Assembly (NCBI GenBank): GCA_022565395.1
Contig: JAIUMV010000008.1
Location: 108,723 to 172,722 of the forward strand
DNA from: Marinobacter sp.
GTDB taxonomy: Bacteria; Pseudomonadota; Gammaproteobacteria; Pseudomonadales; Oleiphilaceae
Length of the DNA stretch: 64,000 nucleotides
Direction: 5' to 3'
Below the pieces are notes generated by a model, which saw only the letters and a program-made list of their open reading frames with translations, searched no databases and had not been told where the DNA came from. Numbering within the stretch: position 1 is the stretch's first letter; each line of letters opens with the position of its first letter. Positions 33,691 through 41,602 of the stretch are shown here, piece by piece. A program made the translations under genes and the position numbers.

Positions 33691-34191
33691 ATGGACGCCC
33701 TCACACTGCTGCTCTGGCTGTTGGCCATCCTGCTTGTACTACTCGGTCTGGCAGGTAGTGTCCTGCCCCTGATCCCTGGGGTCCCACTCATATTTCTGGG
33801 TTTGGTGGTCGCGGCCTGGGCAGAGGGTTTTGTTCATGTGGGCGGCTGGACCCTGGCGGCACTGGGCATCCTGACACTGGCGTCTTTGGTGGTGGATTTT
33901 GCCGCCACCGCCGTCAGTACAAAGCGCTTCGGTGCGGGCCGTGCCGCCATAATCGGCGCTACCCTCGGGCTGCTGATCGGATTATTTCTGGGGCTGCCGG
34001 GCATGATACTCGGCCCGTTTATCGGCGCGGTGGGTGGCCACCTGCTGGCTCAGGGCACGCTACCAGACTCTGCCAGGGCCGGTGTCGGTGCCTGGGTCGG
34101 GCTGCTGCTGGGCACCCTGGCCAAACTGGTCATCGGGATTCTGATGGTCATCGTTTTTGCCACGGTTTACCTGTTGGGTGGCGCAGGCTAG
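33691..34191 (+). CDS. DUF456 membrane protein
   Basis: 166 residues with four to five helices. The DUF456 pattern is clear: VLPLIPGVPLIFLGLVVAAWAEG, a tyrosine-less loop, and KRFGAGRAAIIGATLGLLIGLFLGLPGMILGPFIGA. Glycine-zipper-rich helices suggest oligomeric packing. Function unknown. AGGAG precedes the ATG. Confidence 0.9.
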   Translation: MDALTLLLWLLAILLVLLGLAGSVLPLIPGVPLIFLGLVVAAWAEGFVHVGGWTLAALGILTLASLVVDFAATAVSTKRFGAGRAAIIGATLGLLIGLFLGLPGMILGPFIGAVGGHLLAQGTLPDSARAGVGAWVGLLLGTLAKLVIGILMVIVFATVYLLGGAG

Positions 34192-34259
34192 GGCGTCTGT
34201 GACACCCAACCCACCATCAAAATTCGCATAACACTAGCGCATGACAGCTTCATTACATT

Positions 34260-34265
34260 TATAAT
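34260..34265 (+). promoter_or_regulatory. Consensus TATAAT -10 element before the Na/Pi gene
   Basis: A perfect TATAAT lies 134 bases before the Na/Pi start codon in an AT-rich patch. No good -35 hexamer is found at 17 bases; ATGACA is 13 bases away. An activator-dependent promoter, for example PhoB, is possible but a complete Pho box is not visible. Confidence 0.35.
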
Positions 34266-34398
34266 ACAGCCCGCAAACGCCAAGGAGCTCAGCGAGCTTC
34301 CCCATGCAACCAACCAGAGGCAGTTGCACCAAGGCCCGGCCTACCACAACGCCAGGGCGTGCAAGGGGTCCAGACCCCAGCCTTGTACAGGGTGATCC

Positions 34399-36144
34399 AT
34401 GCAATATTCGCTATTCGACTTTCTCCAGCTGGTAGGCTCACTGGGGATCTTTATCTTCGGCATGAAAATCTTCAGTGAAGGTCTGCAGAAAGTCGCGGGC
34501 CATCGCCTGAAGGGCATCCTCAGCGGCATGACCCGCAACCGCTTCACCGGGGTACTGACCGGCTTCGGTACGACCGCCATCACCCAGTCGTCCACGACCA
34601 CCACCGTCATGACGGTCAGTTTTGTCAACGCGGGGCTGCTCACCTTTGTACAGTCCACCGGCGTTATCATGGGGGCCAACATTGGCACCACTATTACCGC
34701 CTGGATGGTGGCCCTGTTCGGCTTCAAATTCCAGATCACGCCCATCGCGGTGGCCGTGATCGGTCTTTTCTTCGCCTTCCTGTTCTCCAGCAACAGCCGC
34801 CTGCGTAATATCGCTGAAGCCATGGTGGGCTTTGGTATTCTGTTTATCGGCCTTGAATTCATAAAAGGCGCAGTACCGGATATCAACAGCAATCCGGCGA
34901 TGTTTGCCGTGCTGGACAGCTTCACTGACTACGGCTACCTGTCGCTGATTATGTTTGTTTTCGTCGGCACCATCCTCACCCTGCTGACCCAGTCGTCCTC
35001 GGCGGCGACGGCCATTACTCTGGTGATGCTGTTTGAAGGCTGGATTTCCTTCCCCATTGCCGCCGCCATGATTCTGGGTGAAAACATCGGCACCACCGTC
35101 ACCGCCAATATTGCCGCACTGGTGGGGAACGTGCATGCCAAACGAGCCGCCCGGTTCCACTTCTTCTTCAATATTATCGGCGTCATCTGGATGATGATCG
35201 TGATCTTCCCTGTGCTGCAGCTGATGGATACGATCGTACAGAGCTTTACCGACAACCCGGTCTCAGTGCTCAATGGCGCACCGGAAGCCCGCTCCAACGC
35301 CACCCTGGCCCTCTCTCTGTTCCACACCACATTCAACGTGCTGAATGTGGTACTGCTGTTTGCCTTCGTGCCCTATCTGGTGCGATTTGTTGAATACGTG
35401 CAGCCCGACAGGGGTGGCGAGGATGATGAATTCCACCTGCGCTTTATCAGCGCCGGCGTGATGACATCGCCACTGCTGTCCATTGAGCAGGCACAGAAGG
35501 AGACGCAGGAGTTCGCTGGCGTGGTGGTGAAAATGCATGACGCCGTCAATGAGTTGCTGTTCGATCCGGAAGCCAATCAAGAAAAATTAATGGACCGGAT
35601 TGCCAAGTACGAACAGGTCACGGATCAGCTGGAGATTGAGATCTCCGACTACCTGGTCCGCATCAGCGAACGCACCCACCTTGAGCATGGCCTGACGGAG
35701 CGCATCCGCTTTATGCAAACCATGATCAACGACATGGAACGTATCGCCGACATCTACTATCAGATCTCCAAACTGGCGGCACGCATGACCGAAGCCAAGG
35801 CCACCTGGCCGGAGGACGCCACTGCCGATATGGTGCGGATGATGGACGCCCTGCGCGACGCTATCCAGAACATGTACAAGAGTGTTGCCCTTGAGCCGAA
35901 CCAGGTAAAACTGGACCAGGCGATCGCACTGGAAAACGCAGTGGACAAGCTGCGCAACGAGTTCCGGGACAATCACTACCTGCGCCTTGAGAATGGCAAC
36001 TACACGCCGCGGGCAGGGGTCATTTTCATTGACATGCTGAACCGGCTGGAACGGATCGGCGACCACGTCCTCAATGTCAACGAGTCCGCCTCGGGCCGCC
36101 GTATCAAGGCCATGCGCATTGTTGGCAACAAGGCACCGGCGTAA
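34399..36144 (+). CDS. Na+/phosphate cotransporter (NptA/YjbB family) with PhoU-like domain
   Basis: 581 residues. Two inverted membrane repeats carry the family's QSS motifs: AITQSSTTTTVM and LLTQSSSAATAI, with ANIGTTITA and ENIGTTVTA downstream of each. From about residue 355 the protein continues as a cytoplasmic helical PhoU-like domain (KMHDAVNELLFDP..., RIRFMQTMINDMERIADIYYQIS). It imports or exports phosphate with sodium. A strong hairpin follows. Sodium-coupled uptake fits the Mrp sodium pump elsewhere in the window. Confidence 0.92.
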   Translation: MQYSLFDFLQLVGSLGIFIFGMKIFSEGLQKVAGHRLKGILSGMTRNRFTGVLTGFGTTAITQSSTTTTVMTVSFVNAGLLTFVQSTGVIMGANIGTTITAWMVALFGFKFQITPIAVAVIGLFFAFLFSSNSRLRNIAEAMVGFGILFIGLEFIKGAVPDINSNPAMFAVLDSFTDYGYLSLIMFVFVGTILTLLTQSSSAATAITLVMLFEGWISFPIAAAMILGENIGTTVTANIAALVGNVHAKRAARFHFFFNIIGVIWMMIVIFPVLQLMDTIVQSFTDNPVSVLNGAPEARSNATLALSLFHTTFNVLNVVLLFAFVPYLVRFVEYVQPDRGGEDDEFHLRFISAGVMTSPLLSIEQAQKETQEFAGVVVKMHDAVNELLFDPEANQEKLMDRIAKYEQVTDQLEIEISDYLVRISERTHLEHGLTERIRFMQTMINDMERIADIYYQISKLAARMTEAKATWPEDATADMVRMMDALRDAIQNMYKSVALEPNQVKLDQAIALENAVDKLRNEFRDNHYLRLENGNYTPRAGVIFIDMLNRLERIGDHVLNVNESASGRRIKAMRIVGNKAPA

Positions 36145-36156
36145 CCCGCAATCAGC

Positions 36157-36191
36157 GCTCAGCGGACCCGTAATTGGCGGGTCCGCTGAGC
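36157..36191. terminator. Strong bidirectional hairpin
   Basis: A perfect 14-bp stem (GCTCAGCGGACCCG / CGGGTCCGCTGAGC) with a 7-base loop lies between the convergent Na/Pi and VTT genes. No T-run. Confidence 0.7.
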
Positions 36192-36201
36192 AGATTGCCG
36201 G

Positions 36202-36771
36202 TTAACCAATACTGAACAGGTTACCGGCGGAGGTCAGCAACCAGTAATAGAGATAGATGCGCGGAATCCGAAACAATACGGAAGCCAGCAGCACCAGCCA
36301 CCACCGCACCCCCAGCACCCCAGCCGTCCAGCAGGTTACCGAGTATGGCAAAGGGGTGATGGAGCCGATCACCACAGCCCAGAAGCCATATTTGCGGATA
36401 AAGTTCTGGTGATCCTCCTTGAAATCGCCGAACAGCCGCTGTGCCCAGCGGAAATGCCCCAGCCAGCGCCCGATGGCATAACCCGTCATCCCTGCAACAA
36501 CCGACACCACCCCCAGCACACCCACATAAAATGGCCAGTCAGCAGCCAGCGGACTTTTGGCAATAACGATCAGCAGAATATCCGGTGGGAAGGGGGTCAC
36601 CAGCGTATCCGTTACCAGCAGGATCATTGCCATGCCGGTAAAGCCAATGCGCTCGACAATCCAGGTGGTGGCCTGGGTGAGCTCCTCCTCAAACAGGAGA
36701 CCAAGCACCGCCATACCGATGATAAACAGCAACAACCCTGCCAGCGCTTTTACCAGGTTTTTCTCAATCAT
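36202..36771 (-). CDS. VTT/DedA-family inner membrane protein
   Basis: 189 residues from the ATG at 36771. The VTT-domain signature is present in GYAIGRWLGHFRWAQRLFGDF and GFWAVVIGSITPLPYSVTCWTAGVLGVRWW, with the conserved Pro-containing re-entrant loop FPPDILLIVIAKS. Family members flip lipids or are required for membrane homeostasis. The remaining N-terminal codons upstream of 36771 lack a good start site. Confidence 0.88.
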   Translation of the reverse strand: MIEKNLVKALAGLLLFIIGMAVLGLLFEEELTQATTWIVERIGFTGMAMILLVTDTLVTPFPPDILLIVIAKSPLAADWPFYVGVLGVVSVVAGMTGYAIGRWLGHFRWAQRLFGDFKEDHQNFIRKYGFWAVVIGSITPLPYSVTCWTAGVLGVRWWLVLLASVLFRIPRIYLYYWLLTSAGNLFSIG

Positions 36772-36947
36772 CTGCCGGTTTTCCCGCCATATAAACGTTG
36801 ATAATGCACCGGTACACCCTGATGAAACATCAGCGAATAAACTGACATGCCCAAGACGCCCCATAGACCACAGAGGCGCTATAAAGTTCGCATACTCATA
36901 TAATGAAAATAATAAATAACCGGATGGGTAGACCAGCGTTTTTTAAT

Positions 36948-39113
36948 CTAAACCGGAATGATTGCAGCCAAACGAGCTTCCTGCTCATTCAGTGCGAAAG
37001 CTAAACTGCCACCGAGCTCCCGGGCTCTTACTGTCATATTATTCAGACCACGACCACGCAGCACCCGGGCGTCCTGGCGACCTTGGCGGACGCCATCATT
37101 ACGAACCCGCAAGCTGATGTTGTTTTCATCCGCAGTAACGTCAATTGCAATGAACTCCGCCTCGGCATGGTTCAACGCGTTGCTGACGGCCTCGGCTATA
37201 ATCCGGCTGACGTTAATGGCCTGGCGCATGGTGATCTCCAGGGACTCATCCGTAAGTTCCTGATTCCAACACAGGCTGATACCTGTGCCTGAAAGGCGCT
37301 CTTCAACATCTGCACGCAAATCTCCAAGTATGACCGCCAGATCCTGCAGTGGATTGCCGTCCAGCACGCGCATGGTTTCTCTGAGCGCCTTGATCGCCTT
37401 GCGAGCCTGATTCTCGAAGTCCTCTGAAGGTGCCCGTCGCAGCAGTGTCATCAGATGACCACCTACATCATCATGCAGATCTCTGACAATGCGTTCCCGT
37501 TCACGCTGCACCGCCTGTATTTCCGCGCGATGCACCGCCAAGATACGATAGGAGATGCGCAACAGACTCTCGAGATAGCGGATATCCTCACGGGAGAAAA
37601 GTCTTCGCCCCCTGTTTGGATAGGCCATCTGCAACGCGCCTTCACCGCTCAGCAGCGGCACCGAAATGCGAGCGCCATTGTCCAGCAGTTCAACCTTGTT
37701 TTTCGGTTGATTGCTGATACTGACATCCGTCGGCTGGAAAGCATCCTCCAGCAAACGGATCCAGAAAGCATCCGTGTGCTGACCCGGTAAAGACTGGGCA
37801 ATGCGTTCCACTTGCTCAACCAGCTGCAACTCATGGCTCTGGCGCCCCGGCGTCAGCTTTCGCCACACCAGCTGACGGAGGGGGAAGTAGATCCAGCCCA
37901 CCGCAATGACCGCAATACCCAGGGCAATCATGGGCTGAATATTCAGAAACGCCACCAACGCCAGGTCAAACAATACGACCGAAAGGCCTCCCAAAAACCA
38001 GCCCCAGAGCCTCAGCCACCAGCGCTCTACATCAAACAGGCGATAACGTACGATGCCGAAGGCAAACCCCAGATAGAGCAGACTCGCTGTACCCACCATG
38101 GCCCACTGGGGAAACACCCCCTGCCCAAACAAGGCAATGGGCAGAAAATACATCGCAAGCCCAAGCCCCATGATGATAAAAATGGATAACAGCATCCATT
38201 TCAGGGCGGCGCGATCCAGTGGATGCCGTACCGAAATCCGCCACTGGTAGGTCGCAACCATAATGCCGACGACATAAAGGGCAAGAATCGGCAGGTAATA
38301 GGCATGGAACGGCCACTGCAACCACTGCCAGGTCTCATTTGCCTGATACAACAGCATAAGGGGCAGCAGGTAATAGCCTGGTGCCAGCCGGGTGATGCGC
38401 CGGGGGAAATAAGCCATCAGCGCCAACAGGGCAAACAACATGACCGCCAGGCCAAAATGATTGGCGCGGGAATAGGCGTGAAACAGCTCCTGCGGCAGCG
38501 CCAGCTCACGTACTTTGTAGATACTGTTAAAAAAGGTCGCCATGAAAAAGCCGGCGCCAGACAGACACAACAAGCGGGCCGCCGTTTCCTGGGGCCTGAT
38601 TGCCAGCGCTGCCAGGCCGATGGTCCAGGCAATCAGGCCAAACAGGTTGAACAGCCAGAACTGGTAATGCAGGCTGGACAATGGGCGTTCCGGCCACACG
38701 GTAACCGGCACCTCACGGCCATCGGCAGTACCGATCAGCAGCGTCGGACCCTCCATCAGGCCCGCAATCTCGCCCTCTCGTGCCAACAGGGCATTATGAT
38801 CGGCAAAACGCGCATGACTGGGCGGCTCAACGTGGGGCTCGAACCCCCGGAGACTGACCGTCCGGCCATTGTCCGGGCTGCGCAGGTAAGCCAACCGGTC
38901 ACCCGGCTGCAGGTTGGCTTCCAGATCCGGCAGATGCAGGGCCTCAATGTAAGGTAGCTGCTGATCCTCGTCATACCCCAACTGCAGCCCTAACCAGGGC
39001 CCAGACAGGGCCAGCAGAGTTGCCAGCCCCACCAACGTAAGCGCCAGCACTGTCCCAAGCAGCATCATGGGTATCGGTGCCAGCAGGGTCTGGCGAAAGG
39101 CTGAAACCATCAC
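36948..39113 (-). CDS. Membrane sensor histidine kinase, NarX/DesK (HisKA_3) class
   Basis: 721 residues. A first helix (about 10-40) precedes a periplasmic segment with a PDZ-like turn QPGDRLAYLRSPDNGR, then about seven more helices up to about 395, then a GAF-like region, and the kinase core. The phosphorylated histidine is His547 in RDLHDDVGGHL; the ATPase N-box is EAVSNALNHAEA (about 641-652) and the glycine box RGRGLNNMTVRARELGG near 686-702. Its gene follows the response regulator by three bases, so the two form an operon and a phosphorelay pair. The ligand is unknown; the periplasmic PDZ-like part may sense a peptide or envelope signal. Confidence 0.9.
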   Translation of the reverse strand: MMVSAFRQTLLAPIPMMLLGTVLALTLVGLATLLALSGPWLGLQLGYDEDQQLPYIEALHLPDLEANLQPGDRLAYLRSPDNGRTVSLRGFEPHVEPPSHARFADHNALLAREGEIAGLMEGPTLLIGTADGREVPVTVWPERPLSSLHYQFWLFNLFGLIAWTIGLAALAIRPQETAARLLCLSGAGFFMATFFNSIYKVRELALPQELFHAYSRANHFGLAVMLFALLALMAYFPRRITRLAPGYYLLPLMLLYQANETWQWLQWPFHAYYLPILALYVVGIMVATYQWRISVRHPLDRAALKWMLLSIFIIMGLGLAMYFLPIALFGQGVFPQWAMVGTASLLYLGFAFGIVRYRLFDVERWWLRLWGWFLGGLSVVLFDLALVAFLNIQPMIALGIAVIAVGWIYFPLRQLVWRKLTPGRQSHELQLVEQVERIAQSLPGQHTDAFWIRLLEDAFQPTDVSISNQPKNKVELLDNGARISVPLLSGEGALQMAYPNRGRRLFSREDIRYLESLLRISYRILAVHRAEIQAVQRERERIVRDLHDDVGGHLMTLLRRAPSEDFENQARKAIKALRETMRVLDGNPLQDLAVILGDLRADVEERLSGTGISLCWNQELTDESLEITMRQAINVSRIIAEAVSNALNHAEAEFIAIDVTADENNISLRVRNDGVRQGRQDARVLRGRGLNNMTVRARELGGSLAFALNEQEARLAAIIPV

Positions 39114-39116
39114 ATA

Positions 39117-39791
39117 TTACCGACTGTTACCGGGAACCAGGCCCAGCTTAACCGCCTCAAGTGCGGCCTCAGCGCGCCCGGATACGTTCAGTTTGCGGTA
39201 AATCGACTTGATATGACTTGCAGCGGTATTGATGGAGACATCCAGCAGTTGTGCAATCTCACCGCGCCCTAAACCCTTCGCCAGCAGAAAGAGCACCTCT
39301 TTCTCACGATCTGAGAGGGGCGTGAGGGACTCGGAAGCGACCGAAGGCTGCTGGAATTGCCGAAGAATCCGCCGCGCTATGGCAGGCGCCAGGGGGGGCG
39401 AACCCGACACAATCCCGGACAAACTTTCCACAATGGCTGCCCGCGGCTGATCTTTAAGCAAGTAACCGCTTGCACCCGCCCGCAGCGCATCAAACAGATG
39501 TTTGTCATCATCAAAGATGGTCGCCACCACCAGATAGGTTTCCGGGGCATGCTGTTTCATGTGGGCAATCAGGTCAATGCCGCTGCCGTCCGGGAGGCTG
39601 ATGTCAACAATGGCCAGGTTGGCAGTATGGTCAGCGAGCCACTCGAAAGCCATCTCAAGCGTCCCCACCGGGTGCACATGCGCCTGGGCGAAGGTATCCT
39701 CCGCCACAGATACCAGCCATGTCCTGGTTTCGTAATGGTCCTCTACAACCAGAATGTTCTGCACAACCCTCTTGCTCCTTGCGTTTGACAT
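39117..39791 (-). CDS. NarL/FixJ-type response regulator
   Basis: 224 residues from the ATG at 39791; a GTG at 39764 has a much better AAGGAG, giving 215 residues. The receiver domain has the phosphoacceptor Asp63 (IVDISLPDGSG) and Lys113 (YLLKDQ). The C-terminal LuxR-type helix-turn-helix reads LSDREKEVLFLLAKGLGRGEIAQLL... SHIKSIYRKL. Partner of the kinase downstream. Its promoter faces the first conserved leader and the lipoprotein cluster, which are plausible targets. Confidence 0.92.
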   Translation of the reverse strand: MSNARSKRVVQNILVVEDHYETRTWLVSVAEDTFAQAHVHPVGTLEMAFEWLADHTANLAIVDISLPDGSGIDLIAHMKQHAPETYLVVATIFDDDKHLFDALRAGASGYLLKDQPRAAIVESLSGIVSGSPPLAPAIARRILRQFQQPSVASESLTPLSDREKEVLFLLAKGLGRGEIAQLLDVSINTAASHIKSIYRKLNVSGRAEAALEAVKLGLVPGNSR

Positions 39792-39825
39792 CGAGCCCGG
39801 CCTGTTCCCGAAGCTGTCTCAAGTT

Positions 39826-39996
39826 ACCAGTTAACCGAAACAATTGCCAAAGCTAACCCTGAAGGCTAGCCCGTTTGCGTGATACCTCCAGCACCCTCAT
39901 CCAACGTACAGTGGCAGTAACCGAATGCACGGAGGCCAAACGGTCATGCAAGACATCAACTACCCCTCAGCGTGCGCCCTGGTCACACATTTTTTT
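39826..39996 (+). ncRNA. Conserved structured leader, copy 1
   Basis: Shares long identical blocks with copy 2 at 44301-44483: GCCAAAGCTAACC, then GCCCGTTTGCGTGATACC, then 31 identical bases from 39925 to 39955. A stem GCTAACC / GGCTAGC (39852-39870) encloses a 5-base loop. The copy ends in a weak hairpin and a run of seven T at 39990-39996. The spacer between GTACAGTGG and ATGCACGG is 10 bases here and 20 in copy 2, which breaks any reading frame, so RNA and not protein is conserved. The lipoprotein gene at 40157 starts 160 bases downstream. Could be an attenuating leader or a small RNA. Confidence 0.65.
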
Positions 39997-40156
39997 GTTT
40001 CCACTGGCCACAGGTTGTTGTGTTGTCCAGCCCCCGCCAGACAGGCTATGAAACTCGCCGCAAGTGCCCGGTCTCGTACCCAGGCTTAACTGAATACCTA
40101 TTGTCGGGTTCATCTCGAGTCCATCAGTCCCGGCGTTCTACCAAGGAATGTACCTT

Positions 40157-41428
40157 ATGCTTAGTAACCTCTCAAAAACTGCCAGTTTTACCTTACCACT
40201 GGCTGTAATGCTGACCGCTTGCGGGGGATCGTCAGGTGGCACCACTACCCCGCCAGTAACACCCCAGCTAGTGCAACTATTTATCGGCGATGACTGCCCT
40301 CTGGAAAACGTCCGGGTACTCATCAATAACAGTAAGGGTGAGCTGATCGGAGACACCCAAAGCAATGCCGAAGGCATTTTTAATGTGACTCAGGTTCCGG
40401 AAAATGGCTCGTTTGGACTGGTCTACGCAGATATGAATGACGGATCTACTTATGACGGCACATGGGTCGCACATATTGACCGCTCACTGATCATGGACAA
40501 CTCGTCCATTCACATTATCGACCCAGCTGGTGTCTGTGACAGCGGAAGCGCAGAGCCAGCAGATACGTTTACCGTCACCATTGATAACTTTGACGATTTT
40601 GACCGAGTTTCATATCGGAGCGATGGGCTTGAGCCAGTGTACGGCGAACAAGTTGAGTTGCCTGTCAATGGCGGAACAGTTTTGGTGCTCGCATCAAATG
40701 CGTCGATATTAAATTCGGTTGAGTCGTCAGACTTTGAATTTTATACGGTCATAGAAACCAGCGACTTTGAATCTGGAGAGTCCGTCACGGTCACTTTAGA
40801 CAGGCCTACCAGGGAGCTTGGTGCGTTTAAGGCGCCAGGCAGCACCACAGACTCAAACAATGTCTATTGGATTTCAGAAAGCGGAAGCCGTATTGAATTG
40901 TTCCCGTATATCGACTTTTCCAAGCCGGTAATGGTAATTGATGAGCCAGGGCGTTTTGTTGCCCGAGGGCTCCTATACGATGGTCCTGTTTCAGAAACCA
41001 GAGGCAACGACTACGTGGTTGTAGACTCTGCGGCCGTGTCGGGAGAGGTTCTTGTCTTTACCGATCAACGGGACAAACTGCAGCAAACCCTTTTTACTGA
41101 TGGCAGGTTCTATTTTGAATACTATGGGAAAGAAGCGGGCTATACCCTGGGAACAGTCGTTGCTCCCCAGTTACGACGGTTCTATATTGCGAATCAGGGC
41201 ACCAGTCCTTTGAAAATGCCGGAGCTGACCAATGATCTGTTGATTGCAGGCGGCGCGGTAGAGCAGGCCTCTTTGTTCATTGACACCCTTGATCCCCAAA
41301 AATACTCGGTAAGCAGTGTTTGGGCAATAGAATTACGGGTGGACGGGGAACCGGCCACCAGCCAGAGTGGCCAACCGACCCGAGCACTCTCAGAAAGTCA
41401 TGTGAACTATTACCAGAGTGGTTTATAG
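40157..41428 (+). CDS. Large lipoprotein of unknown function
   Basis: 423 residues. The ATG at 40157 is preferred over one at 40148 because AAGGA is 9 bases before it. The signal and lipobox end LTACGG (Cys19 region), followed by a Gly/Ser/Thr linker. The body (about 50-420) is beta-rich with many Ser, Asp and Val and contains a segment TVTIDNFDDFDRVSYRSDG; I recognise no domain. Base composition is clearly less GC-rich than the housekeeping genes around, suggesting transfer or fast evolution. Lies downstream of leader copy 1. Confidence 0.8.
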   Translation: MLSNLSKTASFTLPLAVMLTACGGSSGGTTTPPVTPQLVQLFIGDDCPLENVRVLINNSKGELIGDTQSNAEGIFNVTQVPENGSFGLVYADMNDGSTYDGTWVAHIDRSLIMDNSSIHIIDPAGVCDSGSAEPADTFTVTIDNFDDFDRVSYRSDGLEPVYGEQVELPVNGGTVLVLASNASILNSVESSDFEFYTVIETSDFESGESVTVTLDRPTRELGAFKAPGSTTDSNNVYWISESGSRIELFPYIDFSKPVMVIDEPGRFVARGLLYDGPVSETRGNDYVVVDSAAVSGEVLVFTDQRDKLQQTLFTDGRFYFEYYGKEAGYTLGTVVAPQLRRFYIANQGTSPLKMPELTNDLLIAGGAVEQASLFIDTLDPQKYSVSSVWAIELRVDGEPATSQSGQPTRALSESHVNYYQSGL

Positions 41429-41462
41429 GCTGACAGGAAGTTCTGTTAAACGAGCAGAAAGC

Positions 41463-41492
41463 TCCGGGCTCCTAAAAGCCTGGGACATTTTT
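41463..41492 (+). terminator. Probable terminator after the first lipoprotein
   Basis: CCGGGCT / AGCCTGG (one G-U pair) with a 6-base loop, followed by ACATTTTT. Weak but correctly placed 35 bases after the stop. Confidence 0.5.
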
Positions 41493-41602
41493 GTTCAGAG
41501 CGTTTCGTTAGTGGTTGAATCCACGTCGAAGTTTGGAAATTGCGGCGAGAGAATCGCCTTAGCGCAAGCTCTCGCAATAATAACGCAGAGCAGGAGCAAA
41601 GT

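Noticed and set aside
34200..34270. Pho box before the Na/Pi gene
   Set aside because: Only one TGACAG-like half is visible; the required direct repeat is absent.
39826..39996. Could the leader be a c-di-GMP (GEMM) riboswitch?
   Set aside because: The CCAAAG-like pieces occur in the wrong order and the tetraloop/receptor pair of GEMM is missing.
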